From Linanthus parryae (lineage: Eukaryota > Streptophyta > Magnoliopsida > Ericales > Polemoniaceae): a DNA stretch of 64,000 nucleotides. Location: contig JALGPY010000008.1 of assembly GCA_023055425.1 (NCBI GenBank), positions 23,161,359 to 23,225,358 on the forward strand, written 5' to 3'. Positions 23,952-35,097 of the stretch are shown in pieces; position 1 is the first letter of the stretch; every line of letters begins with the position of its first letter. Made by a program: the position numbers and the translations under genes. The notes under the pieces were generated by a model. It was not told the DNA's origin and ran no database searches. It saw only the letters and a program-made list of their open reading frames with translations.

Positions 23952-25427
23952 TTAGACTTGTTTGACTGGATCTTCGGTCCGGAAATCGTAGCAGTTGGAG
24001 CCGGAGTACATTCCGTCGTCCTTTACGTAGGTGACTTGTCGCCCGTCAGTAAGCGTGTCTACCTGCTCGTACGAGTACGGAACGTCGTACTTAGTTTCCG
24101 TTGCAACCACATTTATCTTTAAGGTGGATTCTGGGGGGATTGTGATGTCTTGGGTTAAGGTATGGGTCACGGTCTTTTTATTCGCTACTCCGTACTCGAA
24201 TCCTCCTTCCTGAACCTCATCCAAAACTACTGCCTCCAGCTTTTCTTTGCCGATTATCTTAACACCCGCGCTGACTTCGAATTTCTTGCTCGACTTGAGT
24301 GAGACAATACTGGCATTCCACGTGCTAGTGGTCTCTGTTGTGTACGTATCGGTCAGTGTAGTATGATGAGAAAACTCACGCATTAGGTTCACAAAGGTTT
24401 TATTGAGGACGGAGACGACATTTTCGTCGTAGAATCTGGCTTCCTCGAGGTGAAAATCGACTATGCGGATTAGCCTGCGGACAACAGGCTCTTCCACCTT
24501 CAGGATTGCCTCTTTGACCATGGTGGTGGCTTCAGCATGGAGACAGTCTGTCTTGCCTTCCTTTGTTAGCCTCTGGCAGAAAAGATTGTTCCCCATGTTC
24601 TGAAGCGCCACCTCGCCGCCACCTGGGCCGTTGACCACCTGAAACAAGGAGTCAGGATTACTGAGATTATTAAAATCCTTCTCGGATTCGTCGGCCCAAA
24701 TCCACCGACGCGCCAGATTCCAAAACTTTCCATTGGATACTGACTTGATACGGATGTTGTTCCCGTCCGGAGTGGAGATGACTTCATTGATAAGTGTTGG
24801 GAGATTGACGTCGTCGGTGGAATCAAATGCCAAGTAGGGGCGGTCGGCGTCCTTGTAACGAAGGGTGAGGTAGCGATCGTTATCCCCCTTGAACACCACC
24901 CTCTCAGGCAATATCACAAACGACTCCCAATCGATGAGATCGAATGTGGTGTATTTAGGAATATGTCCTTGTCCCATCGGAGGGTGCCGGACAGACAAAA
25001 GTCCGGCGGACGCCGAGTTTCCGTGGGGGTCGATCGAAGCATACGTGTTGGCGAGGAGATTGAATAGCGAGAATTCCTTGTGAATACCCGCAACATTCTT
25101 TAGTGATGATGTGCTGAACATGGTCCGCGACTTGGATAGCTCTTCCTCTGGCTCGTTTGCTAAAGCAAAAATTGTTTCATTACTACTACCTGCTTTTCCC
25201 ATCCACAGCTTGTTGTTATAGCAACAGCGTATGTGGACCGACTCTTTGTCATGCTTGGCTGGCACAAATTCGAATTTGCTGTATGGGCTTATAGCTTGCG
25301 CTCCTCTGAACCTGAGATTGCCGTAGAGTTTACCATCTCTTGGAACGTATTGCAAGTATTTGTTCTCTGCATTTCGCAGCACAAAGTACTTTGGCAAACC
25401 ACTTTCTGACATTTTTTTCTCACTCAC
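23952..25427 (-). CDS. amaranthin-type lectin with aerolysin-like domain
   Basis: A single-exon ORF of 491 residues, intact. Residues about 12-155 and 165-310 are two agglutinin (amaranthin-type beta-trefoil) domains; the second carries WESFVILPERVV and RRWIWADES. Residues about 325-485 form an aerolysin/ETX-MTX2-like module with Ser/Thr-rich alternating strands (HHTTLTDTYTTETTSTW). There is no signal peptide, so a cytosolic or nucleocytoplasmic protein is likely. Plant lectins of this layout bind glycans and are usually stress- or defence-linked; pore formation by the aerolysin part in plants is inferred, not shown. The start is the first ATG after a TATAAATA at 25503-25510. A decayed duplicate lies at 2303-3105. 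Confidence 0.9.
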   Translation of the reverse strand: MSEKKMSESGLPKYFVLRNAENKYLQYVPRDGKLYGNLRFRGAQAISPYSKFEFVPAKHDKESVHIRCCYNNKLWMGKAGSSNETIFALANEPEEELSKSRTMFSTSSLKNVAGIHKEFSLFNLLANTYASIDPHGNSASAGLLSVRHPPMGQGHIPKYTTFDLIDWESFVILPERVVFKGDNDRYLTLRYKDADRPYLAFDSTDDVNLPTLINEVISTPDGNNIRIKSVSNGKFWNLARRWIWADESEKDFNNLSNPDSLFQVVNGPGGGEVALQNMGNNLFCQRLTKEGKTDCLHAEATTMVKEAILKVEEPVVRRLIRIVDFHLEEARFYDENVVSVLNKTFVNLMREFSHHTTLTDTYTTETTSTWNASIVSLKSSKKFEVSAGVKIIGKEKLEAVVLDEVQEGGFEYGVANKKTVTHTLTQDITIPPESTLKINVVATETKYDVPYSYEQVDTLTDGRQVTYVKDDGMYSGSNCYDFRTEDPVKQV

Positions 25428-25502
25428 TCTCTTTCTCTCCTTGATATCTTTTTCTTTGCTACTGTTTGTTTGCTGTGTGTTTGGCTTGCTCTATCGCCAC
25501 TC

Positions 25503-25510
25503 TATTTATA
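25503..25510 (-). promoter_or_regulatory. TATA box of the lectin gene
   Basis: Minus-strand TATAAATA about 76 bp upstream of the ATG at 25427, a standard spacing for a plant gene with a short leader. Confidence 0.7.
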
Positions 25511-26204
25511 ACAGTTAGCATTGGCTTCGCATGGCATGTCATGGCCACATCGTGCCTGCCTACATTATTTGTTTTAATTTACAATTGCTAAGGGCAAAAG
25601 ACTTCATAATTTCAGAAGTTCACAACACGATCATGTTATGCTTTTTCTATTGAGATAGTGAGGAAGGTGCTGCAGTTAACTAATATTATTATTGATACTA
25701 AAAATCAAGATTTTAATGACATACACGTTGTTGTTGTTATCCGATTCCTGCGGCAAAAACAAATGCTTTGCCCATTTCACCTCTTTTTCTATCACTAGTA
25801 AAGGGTATGTGCGTTGCACATGAAAGATTTCGTATGAACATCATTTAAACTAATTATAACGTAATAAAAATGTAAGAAGTGTTATTAGTGGACTTGGGAA
25901 GGGATAAATTATAAATGTAAAAGTTATCATGCACATGAGTATAGCAGGGCAAGGTACATCAAGTAATCGGAATGCTTCTGTTCTCGGTCTAACTTAAACT
26001 CTCGTAAATGTATGTTTTAAAAAAAACTCCGTCTTTCAAAAGTGTGAAACACAACACTGTTAAATGTAAACTATATAGAATAATCTTCCTTTAACTAATA
26101 AGGATGGTGATTGTTCAATTATAAGACCAGATGCAACATAATATCTTGCACTCTTCTCTATCAAAATTGCATTAAAACGAGAAGATGTTTAACAAAAATA
26201 ACTA
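25511..26204. other. intergenic
   Basis: AT-rich, no gene. At 25793-25835 there is ACTAGTAAAGGGTATGTGCG with a TTGCACATG palindrome, resembling the ends of small plant transposons, but I could not find a partner end. Confidence 0.4.
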
Positions 26205-26372
26205 CTACTTCCTCTGTTCTCTATCTATCTTCACAGTTTAAAGTCTTACCACTATTCACTGGATCACTTTGATTTGATTAGTAAAACGATATAAGAATTT
26301 GATAATTTTTGCATGATGATGTAGAGTAAAGTTTACTCTACAACACCATGGAAAGAGAGAGAACGGAGGTAG
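26205..26372. mobile_element. Stowaway-like (Tc1/mariner) MITE
   Basis: 168 bp with inverted ends CTACTTCCTCTGTTCTCT and (complement) CTACCTCCGTTCTCTCTC, flanked by TA on both sides. It shares its interior (CACTATTCACTGG, TTTGCATG, GAAAGTTTA-like blocks) with the element at 34836-35095. Confidence 0.8.
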
Positions 26373-26717
26373 TACTAACCAGTAATAAAAAAAAAAAAAA
26401 ACTTAATAAACTATACACATATCACATTCTTGAATTTAAATTTTATTATTTTAATTTTTTCAGATTTTTTAGTAAAACTTGTATTTAAAAAAATTGGAGG
26501 TGAAAATAAGGGGCATAATAGTCTTTTTATAGTTTTCCGTCCAATATTAACGGAAATTTAACGGGAGGGTACCTCCAGTGCACGATTTTGAAAATTTGGG
26601 TACCCCTGGTGCACGATTTTGAAATTTGGGTACCCACATGCCGTTTGTTGCAAAATATGGGTACCTCCGGTGCAATTTTGCCAAAATATAGTAACCTATT
26701 ATTTATACTTCAACTAT
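26373..26717. repeat. AT-rich DNA with a short GGGTACC repeat
   Basis: At 26566-26675 the motif GGGTACC(C/T)(C/A)(C/T)GTGC...ATTTTG recurs four times at irregular 30-40 bp spacing. No gene. Confidence 0.6.
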
Positions 26718-26731
26718 TCCCTACTATGTTC

Positions 26732-27724
26732 CTTTTTTTTTTTTTTTTTTTTCCAGAAACGGTAGCTTTCATTAAGAAAAAGGCAATCACAGCCAATTAC
26801 AAGACCAGAAAAGATCTGGAAAACAGAGTGGTACAATACACCAAACTCTGAAAAGAGTGCTCCAACCTCCAAAGAGAGCAAAAAAAAAAAAAAAAACTTA
26901 AAAGAAACCACAATAGATATTTCCAATGCGTTGAAACAGGTCATCATTAAAGCTTCAGCATGCTTGCACGATCTCCCATAACATCAGAAAATGAGGACCG
27001 CCGGAGAGAGCAAACCAGAACAGTTCCGACCACCGGAAAAAGAACTTCGGCAGCATACCTCAACCACTGAAAACACCACCCGGAGAAAACTCGAAGAGGG
27101 GCCCAAAGCGCGATTCGACTAAAGAAACACATCTCGTCCTTCCTCAAGCGATGAACTGTGACCCAATCTAGATGACAAACATGATATATCTATAAACTTC
27201 ATGACATCAGAGGGGAAGACGGAAAGGGGAAACCAAGAAACAAAACAAAAAGCTAAAATAAACCCAAACAAAGACACTAGAAAAAACAGTTCTAACAACC
27301 AAAGTAAGCATGGCAAGAAGAGGCAGGCAAGTTTGCCGGGAAAGGGGAACGAAGGGTTGCTGCTGCCTTAAGAAGAATATCCAAACAAGTCTGATTGCCT
27401 CCAACACCCCTAAGTCGGAAAACGGCGCCAAACCTCCGATGGTGAGTACCTTGGGCCGGATCTGATGAAAAAGACTAGAAGAGAAGAGATTTGAGGGCTC
27501 GCCGCCGCAAAGTGAGGCGGCGACGGCGAGCCCGGCGGCGAGACACAGAGACGACCAAACCTGGAACTGACGAAGATGAATGGAGGCAGAGGATAACAAA
27601 GAAGAGGGGGAAAGAACTTGCGATAGCAAGACAAAGAAACTCATCAGGGGAGTACTCTCTCTCTAGTTTCTCTCTCTAGGAGAGAGCAGAGAACACCCTA
27701 ATTTCTAAAATATATTTTGGGTAA
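26732..27724 (-). mobile_element. 1-kb retroposon (non-autonomous, LINE-like tail)
   Basis: 993 bp between two copies of TCCCTACTATGTTC (26718-26731 and 27725-27738). The left end is a T run (26733-26751), that is, a poly(A) tail on the minus strand preceded by a TTAATGAAAGCTACCG-type LINE 3' end. The minus strand holds a 145-codon hydrophobic frame (27207-27644) with no recognisable domain. It could be a LINE with a large internal deletion or a non-autonomous retroposon. No RT or endonuclease is present. Confidence 0.75.
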
Positions 27725-27738
27725 TCCCTACTATGTTC

Positions 27739-29119
27739 TCAATAACTCTTTTTACCTTGAGCGGAGTTTAAAATTACATTGAGCCTAATACAGCCTAATA
27801 AAAAATAAAAATGGATAAAACTTATAATACAAGATAAAAACTAATGAAACTTACACGACCCCATTATAAATGACAAAGATGTGTTGTTTATTATCGGAAT
27901 TTAAGTGTTCTTGTAAGTAGAAATATAATCCTTCTCAACTAACTACCTATATGGTGCAAACAATTATGCAAAAAAAAAGAATGATTATTGTAAATTATGA
28001 GACCTTCAGCTTGTGTAAGACAATTTATCAAGAGCAGATTGTTGCGAGAAGTTACCGTGAATCAAAGTTATGAACATGTGGTCGCCCGTGCCTTGAATGA
28101 GAGGGCACTCTTCGCATTATAAGCCATCCACCCTTCCTTCCACGTAGCATGAGTAGACTAAAGCCTTCTTCTTCTTCTTCAAACAAATGGAAACATGGAA
28201 CATATGACGCATCAAAAGAACCATAAGAGTCTTGTACATAAAACTTTATAAACTGAAATAAAGCGCAAAAAATTAACAAACAGACTCAATATTTGACTTC
28301 TTAGGGAGAAATCAAAGTGGACTTCCTATTGATTAATTTCGTCGCAATAATGGATTCAATGATGGATCCAATATTTGACTTCTTACAGAGAAATCAATGT
28401 GAGTTTCATCTACCTTTCCCCGGACTTCTTATTGATTAATTTATTCGCAATGATATATTTAATGATAGAGCCAATAAGAAGTCTTCTTCCAAAGAGTGGC
28501 TATTATTGATCACAGTGAGTTGCGGTTTCAATCATCGAAGCGTTGTCCATAATGACGGAAGCCACAGTCCAAACGCTTGTTTCAGTCTCCTTCGATGGAG
28601 AATCTGCACAATGCGGAAACCTGAAATCTCGAAGGATAGGACATGATTCCGCCATCTGCAACTACAATCCTCGATTTGTAGTTTAGAAAACTGTTGCCAC
28701 AGCCGTCGTCGTTCTATGTTTGAGGCTTGAATCGTGATTTCTAGATGCTGAGACGTGTTCTCGTGGGAAACAAATTGGCTAAGAGGCTTGATTCTAGAAT
28801 ATCACTGTCAATCGATGGAGAAATTTTTGTTTGCTCTAAGAGCAAATGATGTGAATTTGCTCTAACCATATAGCACAGGACACGTAAGAAGGAAAGAGAA
28901 TGAGTGGCAGACAAAACAAAGTGGATTCCTACATGTTCCTGATGTGTCCTGTAATGTATTGCTTAGAGAACCATGTCATATTTACTCCTGGAGCAAGCAA
29001 TAATTACCCCGATCAATGAGGCAACACCAAAAGCGGTCAGGGGTATAATCCTAAGGTTAATAGGATTCTCTTTTTATTAGGGTTATTAGTGGTCTTTTAG
29101 TAATAAACTTACTTTTAAA
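27739..29119. other. intergenic, no gene seen
   Basis: No supported coding region. It contains a short imperfect direct repeat at 28287-28475. Confidence 0.45.
28287..28475. repeat. imperfect tandem repeat, two units of about 85-105 bp
   Basis: CAATATTTGACTTCTTA...GAGAAATCAA, then CTT(A/C)TTGATTAATTT and TCGCAAT, occur twice in the same order. Confidence 0.7.
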
Positions 29120-29132
29120 TAGTAAAGATTAT

Positions 29133-32100
29133 TCACGGAAGTCATATTGGGTCAGGGTTGATCTTAGAAGAGAATTTAGAATTTGGACAACAATAGTTTT
29201 TCTCCTTCTAGGTTTCACGGGTCCTTTGCTGATTCTGGGTTTAGGCAGGTTGTCCCTTAACAACCTCCTCGATCACCATGATTGTTTTGAGTTGGAACTG
29301 CAGGGGTATTGGTCAAAGACCTGGAGTTCTTAACATTTTTTCTTTGATCAAAAAATTAAACCCTGAGCTCCTTTTCTTATCTGAGACAAAACACCCTGTT
29401 TCTTTTGTTGATAGCAAGTTACGAAAGTTGGGCTTTAATTCTGTGGGGATTGATCCTTTAGGTAGTGCTGGGGGTCTTTGGGTTGGGTGAAAATCTCCTT
29501 TTTGTGTCCAGATTGTCCATGTGTCACCTAATTTTATCCTCATTTCCGTTTCTTCTAACGGGGTAGATCCCTTTAGGATCGGCCTTCTTTATGGGAAACC
29601 AAATGTCCAAAGAAGGATTGAGGTGTGGGAGGAGATTGACTCTTTGTTGGGGAATCTCTCTCCTCCCTTTCTTTTGGTTGGGGATTTCAACCAAGTTCTG
29701 TCCCATAATGATAAGTGTGGACCTCATAGCGCTCTTAATATGGGAGCTCAAGTCTTGCGAGCATACCATAATAAATGGGGCTTGCTTGAGTTAAATCATG
29801 TGGGACCCTGGTTCACATGGACAAACAATAGGATAAGTTATGTTCCTACTTTTGAGCGTCTTGATCGAGCATGGATTAACCCTACTTGGTTAGATGCTTT
29901 CCCTCGCAGCTATCAACAAAACATAGGTTTCTTCTCCTCGGATCATTGCCCAATCCTGGTTTATATCCACCCTCCTTGTCATAAACCAAGGAGAATTTAT
30001 AGATTCGAGGCATGGTGGACGAAACATAAGCATGTTCAGGATTTGGTGTCTTTTTTTTGGTCCCTTACTATCCCAGGGTCGCCTCTTTTTGTTGTCCAGC
30101 AACTTCTTAAGATTGCTGTCAAAACAGTCAGTTTCTGGGACAAAAAAAAGGGCTCGTTGGCTAAGCAAATTGAGAAGGCTAGGGAAGAGGTGTTGTACTT
30201 TCAAAACTTACTTCCTGATCATAATGTCATGGTCAGTTTCTTTAGGTCCAGGAATCATTTGGAACAACTCCTCTATCAAAATGAGATGTTTTGGGCACAG
30301 AGAGCTCATTGTAAGTGGCTTAGCTATGGTGATAGAAACACCAAGTTTTTCCATACTGCCACAAAAATAAGAAGAAGTAGAAATCATATATGGGCTATAA
30401 AAACTGATCAAGGTAGCTCCTTACTTAATGAGGAGGAAATCATACTAGCTTTCATTAATTACTTCAAAGAAATCTTTATTCCTAAGCCAAGAGAAGATAC
30501 TAGAACTTCCTTTCCAATTCTTAATCATATTGGAAGCTCTCTGTCTCCCCATCACATTGATCTTCTTCGGAAACCTTTCAGGACTGTGGAGGTCCAAAAA
30601 GCTGTTTTTAGCATGAGCCCTTTGAAAGCCTCTGGCCCCGATGGGATTCCTACAATCTTTTTTTAAAGTTTCTGGCCCATTATAAATGGTTCCGTCATCA
30701 AAGCAGTGTTATCCTACCTGAACCCAGGCTATAAGCTAAGGGAAACAAACAGAACAATAGTTGTCTTAATCCCTAAAGGAAATAGCCCTAGCACAATGCA
30801 GGACTACAAACCTATTAATTTAACCAATGTGCTTTATAGGATTATAGCCAAAGTGTTAGCAAATAGAATGAAAGCTAACCTCCCAGATATTGTTAGATGG
30901 AACCAATCCGGCTTCATCTCAGGGAGATTAATTCAGGATAACACTGCCATAACTTCTGATCTTCTTCATTTCATTATGGGTAAAAAGAAGGTGGGTGAGG
31001 AGGCTTTTGGATGTATCAATGTTGATATGTCTAAAGCTTTTGATAGAGTTAGGTGGGATTTCCTGCATGATACTTTGGTAAAGTTAACTTTCCCTCCTCA
31101 TTTATTAGGCTTGTCATGGGGTGTATTACCACTACCTCTCTCGCCATCAGTGTCAATGAATCCATCTTTGAATACTTTAGGCCTACTTGTGGCCTGAGAC
31201 AAGGGGATCCCCTATCTCCCTTCCTCTTCGTTCTTACTGCTGAAGCACTGTCTTGGGCTTTAGTAAGAGCAGAAGAGGGTAATCTCATTAAAGGCATTCA
31301 ACACTCAATGGTCCTTCTATTACTCACCTGCAGTTTGCTGATGACTCTAACTTTTCTTTAAAATTGATAACCAATGTGGTCAGCAATTGTAAAGCATCTT
31401 TGATGACTATTGTTCTCAATCAGGACAGGAGATAAACTTATCCAAATTTGTCCTAACAGTTAGCCCCAATTAGCCTTCAGGATAGTCTAGGGAAGTTTTT
31501 GGGTCTTCCTCTAAGCATGGGGCTGAGTGCTGAAGAAACCACTAACCAAACTCTAGAGAAAGTTAAAAATAGATGTGCAGGTTGGGTGGGATACTGCCTT
31601 AAGAGAGCTGATAGGATCACTTTAGTGCGTTCTACCCTCACTAGCCTTCTTATTTACCCTCTCTCTACTTTTAGGTTTTCGCAGTCCAGTATTAAAAGAT
31701 TAGAACAAACCTTGTCTGCTTTCATTTGAAGGAAATGCAAGGACAAGAGACCTATGCATTGGATCTCTTGGAAGCAGATGTGTAGGCCCAAAGATATGGG
31801 GGGTCTTAGCCTTAAGTCTCATGGCATGCTGAACAAAGCTTTATTGGCTAAGCAGACTTGGAAGGTTGCCACTGCAAAATCCAGTCTTCTATCCACTTAC
31901 TTCTCCTCTAGGTACTGCAAAAGAAATGACTTAATTTCTAGAAAAACCGATCACAACCCATCTTTGGTTTGGAAAAGTATTTCTTCAGTAAAACATATAA
32001 TTACTAGGGGGATTTCATGGAGTGTGGGAACATGATAAAATATCTCTGCGTACAATGATAGATGGATCCCTGATACTCCTGTTCTCTCCTCTCTGATGGA

Positions 32101-33428
32101 TGGTGAGACCAGGGATGTGAAGGTTAGTGATTGGATAAGGGTTAATAGGAATGGGAAAAGGTTGTGGAATTTGGATAAAATTAGACATCTCCCTCAGTGG
32201 ACTCAAAAGCAAATAACCTCTATTCCTTTGCCCTGTTTTGTACAACCAGATGAGCGTATTTGGGAAGGCTCCCCTTATGGGAAACTCACTACTGCAACTG
32301 CTTATAATGGATAGTGAAAGAAGAGTTGTGTGGCAACCTTATGCAGCAAGATGATTTAGGGTGGAGGGGGATCATCCCTAATTTTCCATGGAAGCAATTT
32401 TGGAAACTTAAACTTCCTTACAAAGTTCTTTTTTTTTTCTTTGGCAGGCCACCGTCCAAAAGCTTCCAACTAATGAAAAAAATCATAGGTTTTCAAGAAC
32501 CATAGTAACCTCTGTAGTCACTGTAAAACTCAGGTGGAGACCATTGATCATCTTTTTTTTAGTGTACCTTGGCTAAGATTCTTTGGTCCTTATCTCCTAT
32601 TAGAATTCCCTCTCCTTGCTCTTTTTTTCAACTTCTGCATGACACTCTAGAACACACAAGTGGGCATGCAACTCGTCTAAACCTTTGTTGGATTGGTGCA
32701 ATCACATGGACTATATGGTTGTCTAGAAATTCTGTTGTCCTTGGCAAGCAGGAGGAGGATCAGGACAGAGAGGTTTAATCTCCAATTTACAAGACAAAAA
32801 TCCTTACGAATCAGTTCTTAGAAGTTTGGAACAATCATGTTTCTGCTCCTTCACTTGCGTCACTAACGGAAAATCCAAGTTCTTTATATGTTAAAACAGA
32901 TGAGTATCAAGCACAGGAATCTAAGATTGTTGTTTGGTCTAAAAAGCATCGGAGAAGGGGAAGAGTTGTGTTTGGCTTTGCCATGCATTGTGGTATGATG
33001 ATTTATTCACAGGGAGATGATATCATAAGGAATACTCCAACTGTCATCATTGATATGCTGAATGACATCATGAGTTACTTGATTTCCAGGAACTACATTC
33101 ATGAAGAGGTCATTACTTCTAACAAATGTGTTTTCAATCTGATCCAGCAGATAAGGAGAGGAGTCAGCTGAAGTCCCGGGAATGGCCGTAAGCGCATTAG
33201 CTAGGATTTCATTTGTTCTTCAGTGATGCTAATGTGTGATAATGCTTTTATTAGTAAAGACATCTTAAGTCTTGTTAGTAGCTAAGTTTGGTTAGTAGTT
33301 GTGTAGGAAGTCTTTGTTGAACTTGGTTGGTTCTGTTTGTTTGGGATTGGGGTTTGATTCCCCTTTCTTGTTTTGGATCATGTATTATGATGTTTGTGCT
33401 AATATTATTCTACCTTTCTTCAAAAAAA
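29133..33428 (+). mobile_element. L1-type LINE, 5'-truncated, with 13-bp target duplication
   Basis: Flanked by TAGTAAAGATTAT at 29120-29132 and 33429-33441. It ends in a short A run (33422-33428) and carries a single decayed ORF2. ORF1 is missing and the left border lies about 145 bp before the ORF2 ATG, so reverse transcription probably stopped early. Confidence 0.88.
29278..33171 (+). pseudogene. LINE ORF2 (endonuclease, RT, C-terminal region)
   Basis: Order: apurinic-type endonuclease (SWNCRGIG at the start, LVGDFNQVL, SSDHCPILV near 29945), RT (about 30600-31400: LKASGPDGIP, DYKPINLTNVLYRIIAK, CGLRQGDPLSPFLF and a FADD-coding stretch near 31335), then the zinc-ribbon and C-terminal zone to about 33170. 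Stops in the main frame at 29488 and 30664, and frame changes near 31110 and repeatedly after 31350, show it is dead. It belongs to a LINE subfamily distinct from the one at 56-62 kb. Confidence 0.88.
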
Positions 33429-33716
33429 TAGTAAAGATTATGAAGCTTTTATTCCTTATGAAACATCTATCTACTACAATCTAGTAACTGGCACAAACTA
33501 CAAACTGATTTCTACAAACACTGAGGCCTCTTCTCTAAGGCTGTAGTACCACTCCCAAATGACCAAAAACAGGTTAAAGTTAAACCAGAAGAGAAGCTCT
33601 TTCCCTTTCCATCTAACAACTTCAGATTAGGTTATTGATTCATCTTAAACAGCAATAACATATTAGCAACCAAGTGGGCTGCAAGCATATTTGCCGTCCT
33701 ACCATAGTCGGTTATT

Positions 33717-34754
33717 TCAACGACCTTGCTGCACGGACTTTGATGCAGTACAAGGCAAAACCCTTGGTGTTTGACGAGTTTCCGGCGCACCTTGCGGAGG
33801 CGGAGGCGGATGCTTAGGCTTATTCTCATAGCTGGTTGACATGACTTGCATAGTCCTTGGCGTTTGACGGTGTGATGGATCATTTTCCGGCGACGGAGGC
33901 GCCGACTTCGGCGGTTTGTAGTAAGTTGGCCTTATCCTCGGTGTTTGACGGTGTGATGGATCGGTTGCCGGTGATGGAGGCGTTGACTTTGGCGGTTTGT
34001 AGAAAGCAGGCATGGCTTGAGTGTTGCATGGACTTGATTCAGTACAAGGCATAATCTTGGGTGTTTGACGGTGTGAAGGATCAGTTTCCGGCGATGGAGG
34101 TGATGATTTCGCAGGCTTCTGGAATGAGTTACAGGCAGTGTTAGCAGGAACTCTCAGTGATGCAGATGTTGGAGAATGCTGTGAATGAGAGGGCTTTCTG
34201 TTTACTACTTTCCACAGAAGGAACTCGTAAAAACTCCCTGAAGAAGATTCACCATAGGTCTTCGTGAATTTGACTAGCCGATAATCTGAAGAACAAGCAA
34301 GTCCAAACTTCATCAGAACGTGAAGCTTGCTTCAAAATAACAAGATTAATCAGCTTTTTAAGATATTTACTAGTTACTACGGCTGAAGTTCTGATTTAGG
34401 GTTCTAGACTGGATAAATTCATGGGAGTAATCCGATCGGAAGAACATGACAACTAATACATAATATTCATGTGAACATCTACAAGTCTAAGGAAATACAG
34501 TTCTAAACATATGAATGACCATGAAAAGATATGCCAAAACTGGTTTCTACTTCAAACTGTGAGTACTAACTTGAGGAGGAGAGCTCAAAGAACAGGTATG
34601 TCAGTATAGAAAAATGTTCTCAAAACATGCGATCATCAAACATTGAAGCTGTTAACAGTTGATTAGTTGAACTACCTGTTAGGATTCTTGCTTGAGTTCC
34701 CAGCAAGGCTAAGAGAAAACTGAAACAGAGAGTTTGTACTATGAGTGTCTTCAT
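33717..34754 (-). CDS. secreted Pro-rich multi-peptide precursor (HypSys-like), two exons
   Basis: Exon 1 is 34754-34676 and exon 2 is 34285-33717. The 390-bp GT-AG intron (34675-34286) joins in phase (ACAG|AT gives Thr then Asp). The 215-residue product starts with a signal peptide (MKTLIVQTLCFSFLLALLG, cleavage probably near TQA-RI). The C-terminal two thirds holds four copies of a motif (Y)KPPKSxPPSPxxDPSHRQTP; the fourth is degenerate (PKHPPPPPQGAPETRQTPRV). Spacers are rich in Tyr, Ser and basic residues. A signal peptide plus tandem Pro-rich peptides with PPSP and a His-Gln-like end is the layout of hydroxyproline-rich systemin precursors, wound and defence signals known from Solanaceae and Convolvulaceae. 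Family membership is inferred from layout only; CEP, CLE and IDA motifs do not fit. Confidence 0.7.
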
Positions 34755-34792
34755 CTTCTTCTGTGTATAACAATGGTGATTTGTTCAAGTGC

Positions 34793-34799
34793 ATTTATA
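34793..34799 (-). promoter_or_regulatory. TATA box of the peptide-precursor gene
   Basis: Minus-strand TATAAAT about 39 bp before the ATG at 34754. It supports the two-exon model and implies a very short 5' leader. Confidence 0.6.
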
Positions 34800-34835
34800 G
34801 ACACCAGAAGTTACTCACATGACGGAACGTACATA

Positions 34836-35095
34836 CTACCTCTGTTTCGCCTGTTTCAGCCTACTTCACTTTTTGTCACTATTCACTGGGTTACTTTCAT
34901 CCGGTGATTTGATTAGCAAACTGAATCAAGAATTTGGTAATCTTTGCATGGTGTTATAGAGGAAAGTTTATTCTAAAATACCATGAAAAAATTGTTAAAA
35001 AATTACATCGTTTTGGTACCCAAATCACCAAGTCAAAGTGATTCAGTTACGGGTTAAAAAGTCAAACGCAGACGAAACAGACGAAACGGAGGTAG
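34836..35095. mobile_element. Stowaway-like (Tc1/mariner) MITE
   Basis: 260 bp with inverted ends CTACCTCTGTTTCGCCTGTTT and CTACCTCCGTTTCGTCTGTTT, flanked by TA (34834-34835, 35096-35097). Same family as 26205-26372. It sits about 40 bp upstream of the peptide-gene TATA box. Confidence 0.88.
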
Positions 35096-35097
35096 TA

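Noticed and set aside
33717..34285. Assigning the repeat peptides to CEP, CLE or IDA families
   Set aside because: The characteristic cores (CEP PGHSPG, CLE SGP(N/D)PLH, IDA PPSxPSKRHN) are not present; only general Pro/Ser richness is shared.
33717..34313. Unspliced 198-codon frame as the peptide gene
   Set aside because: It has no signal peptide. A good acceptor lies at 34286 and a matching donor and signal peptide exon lie upstream, in phase.
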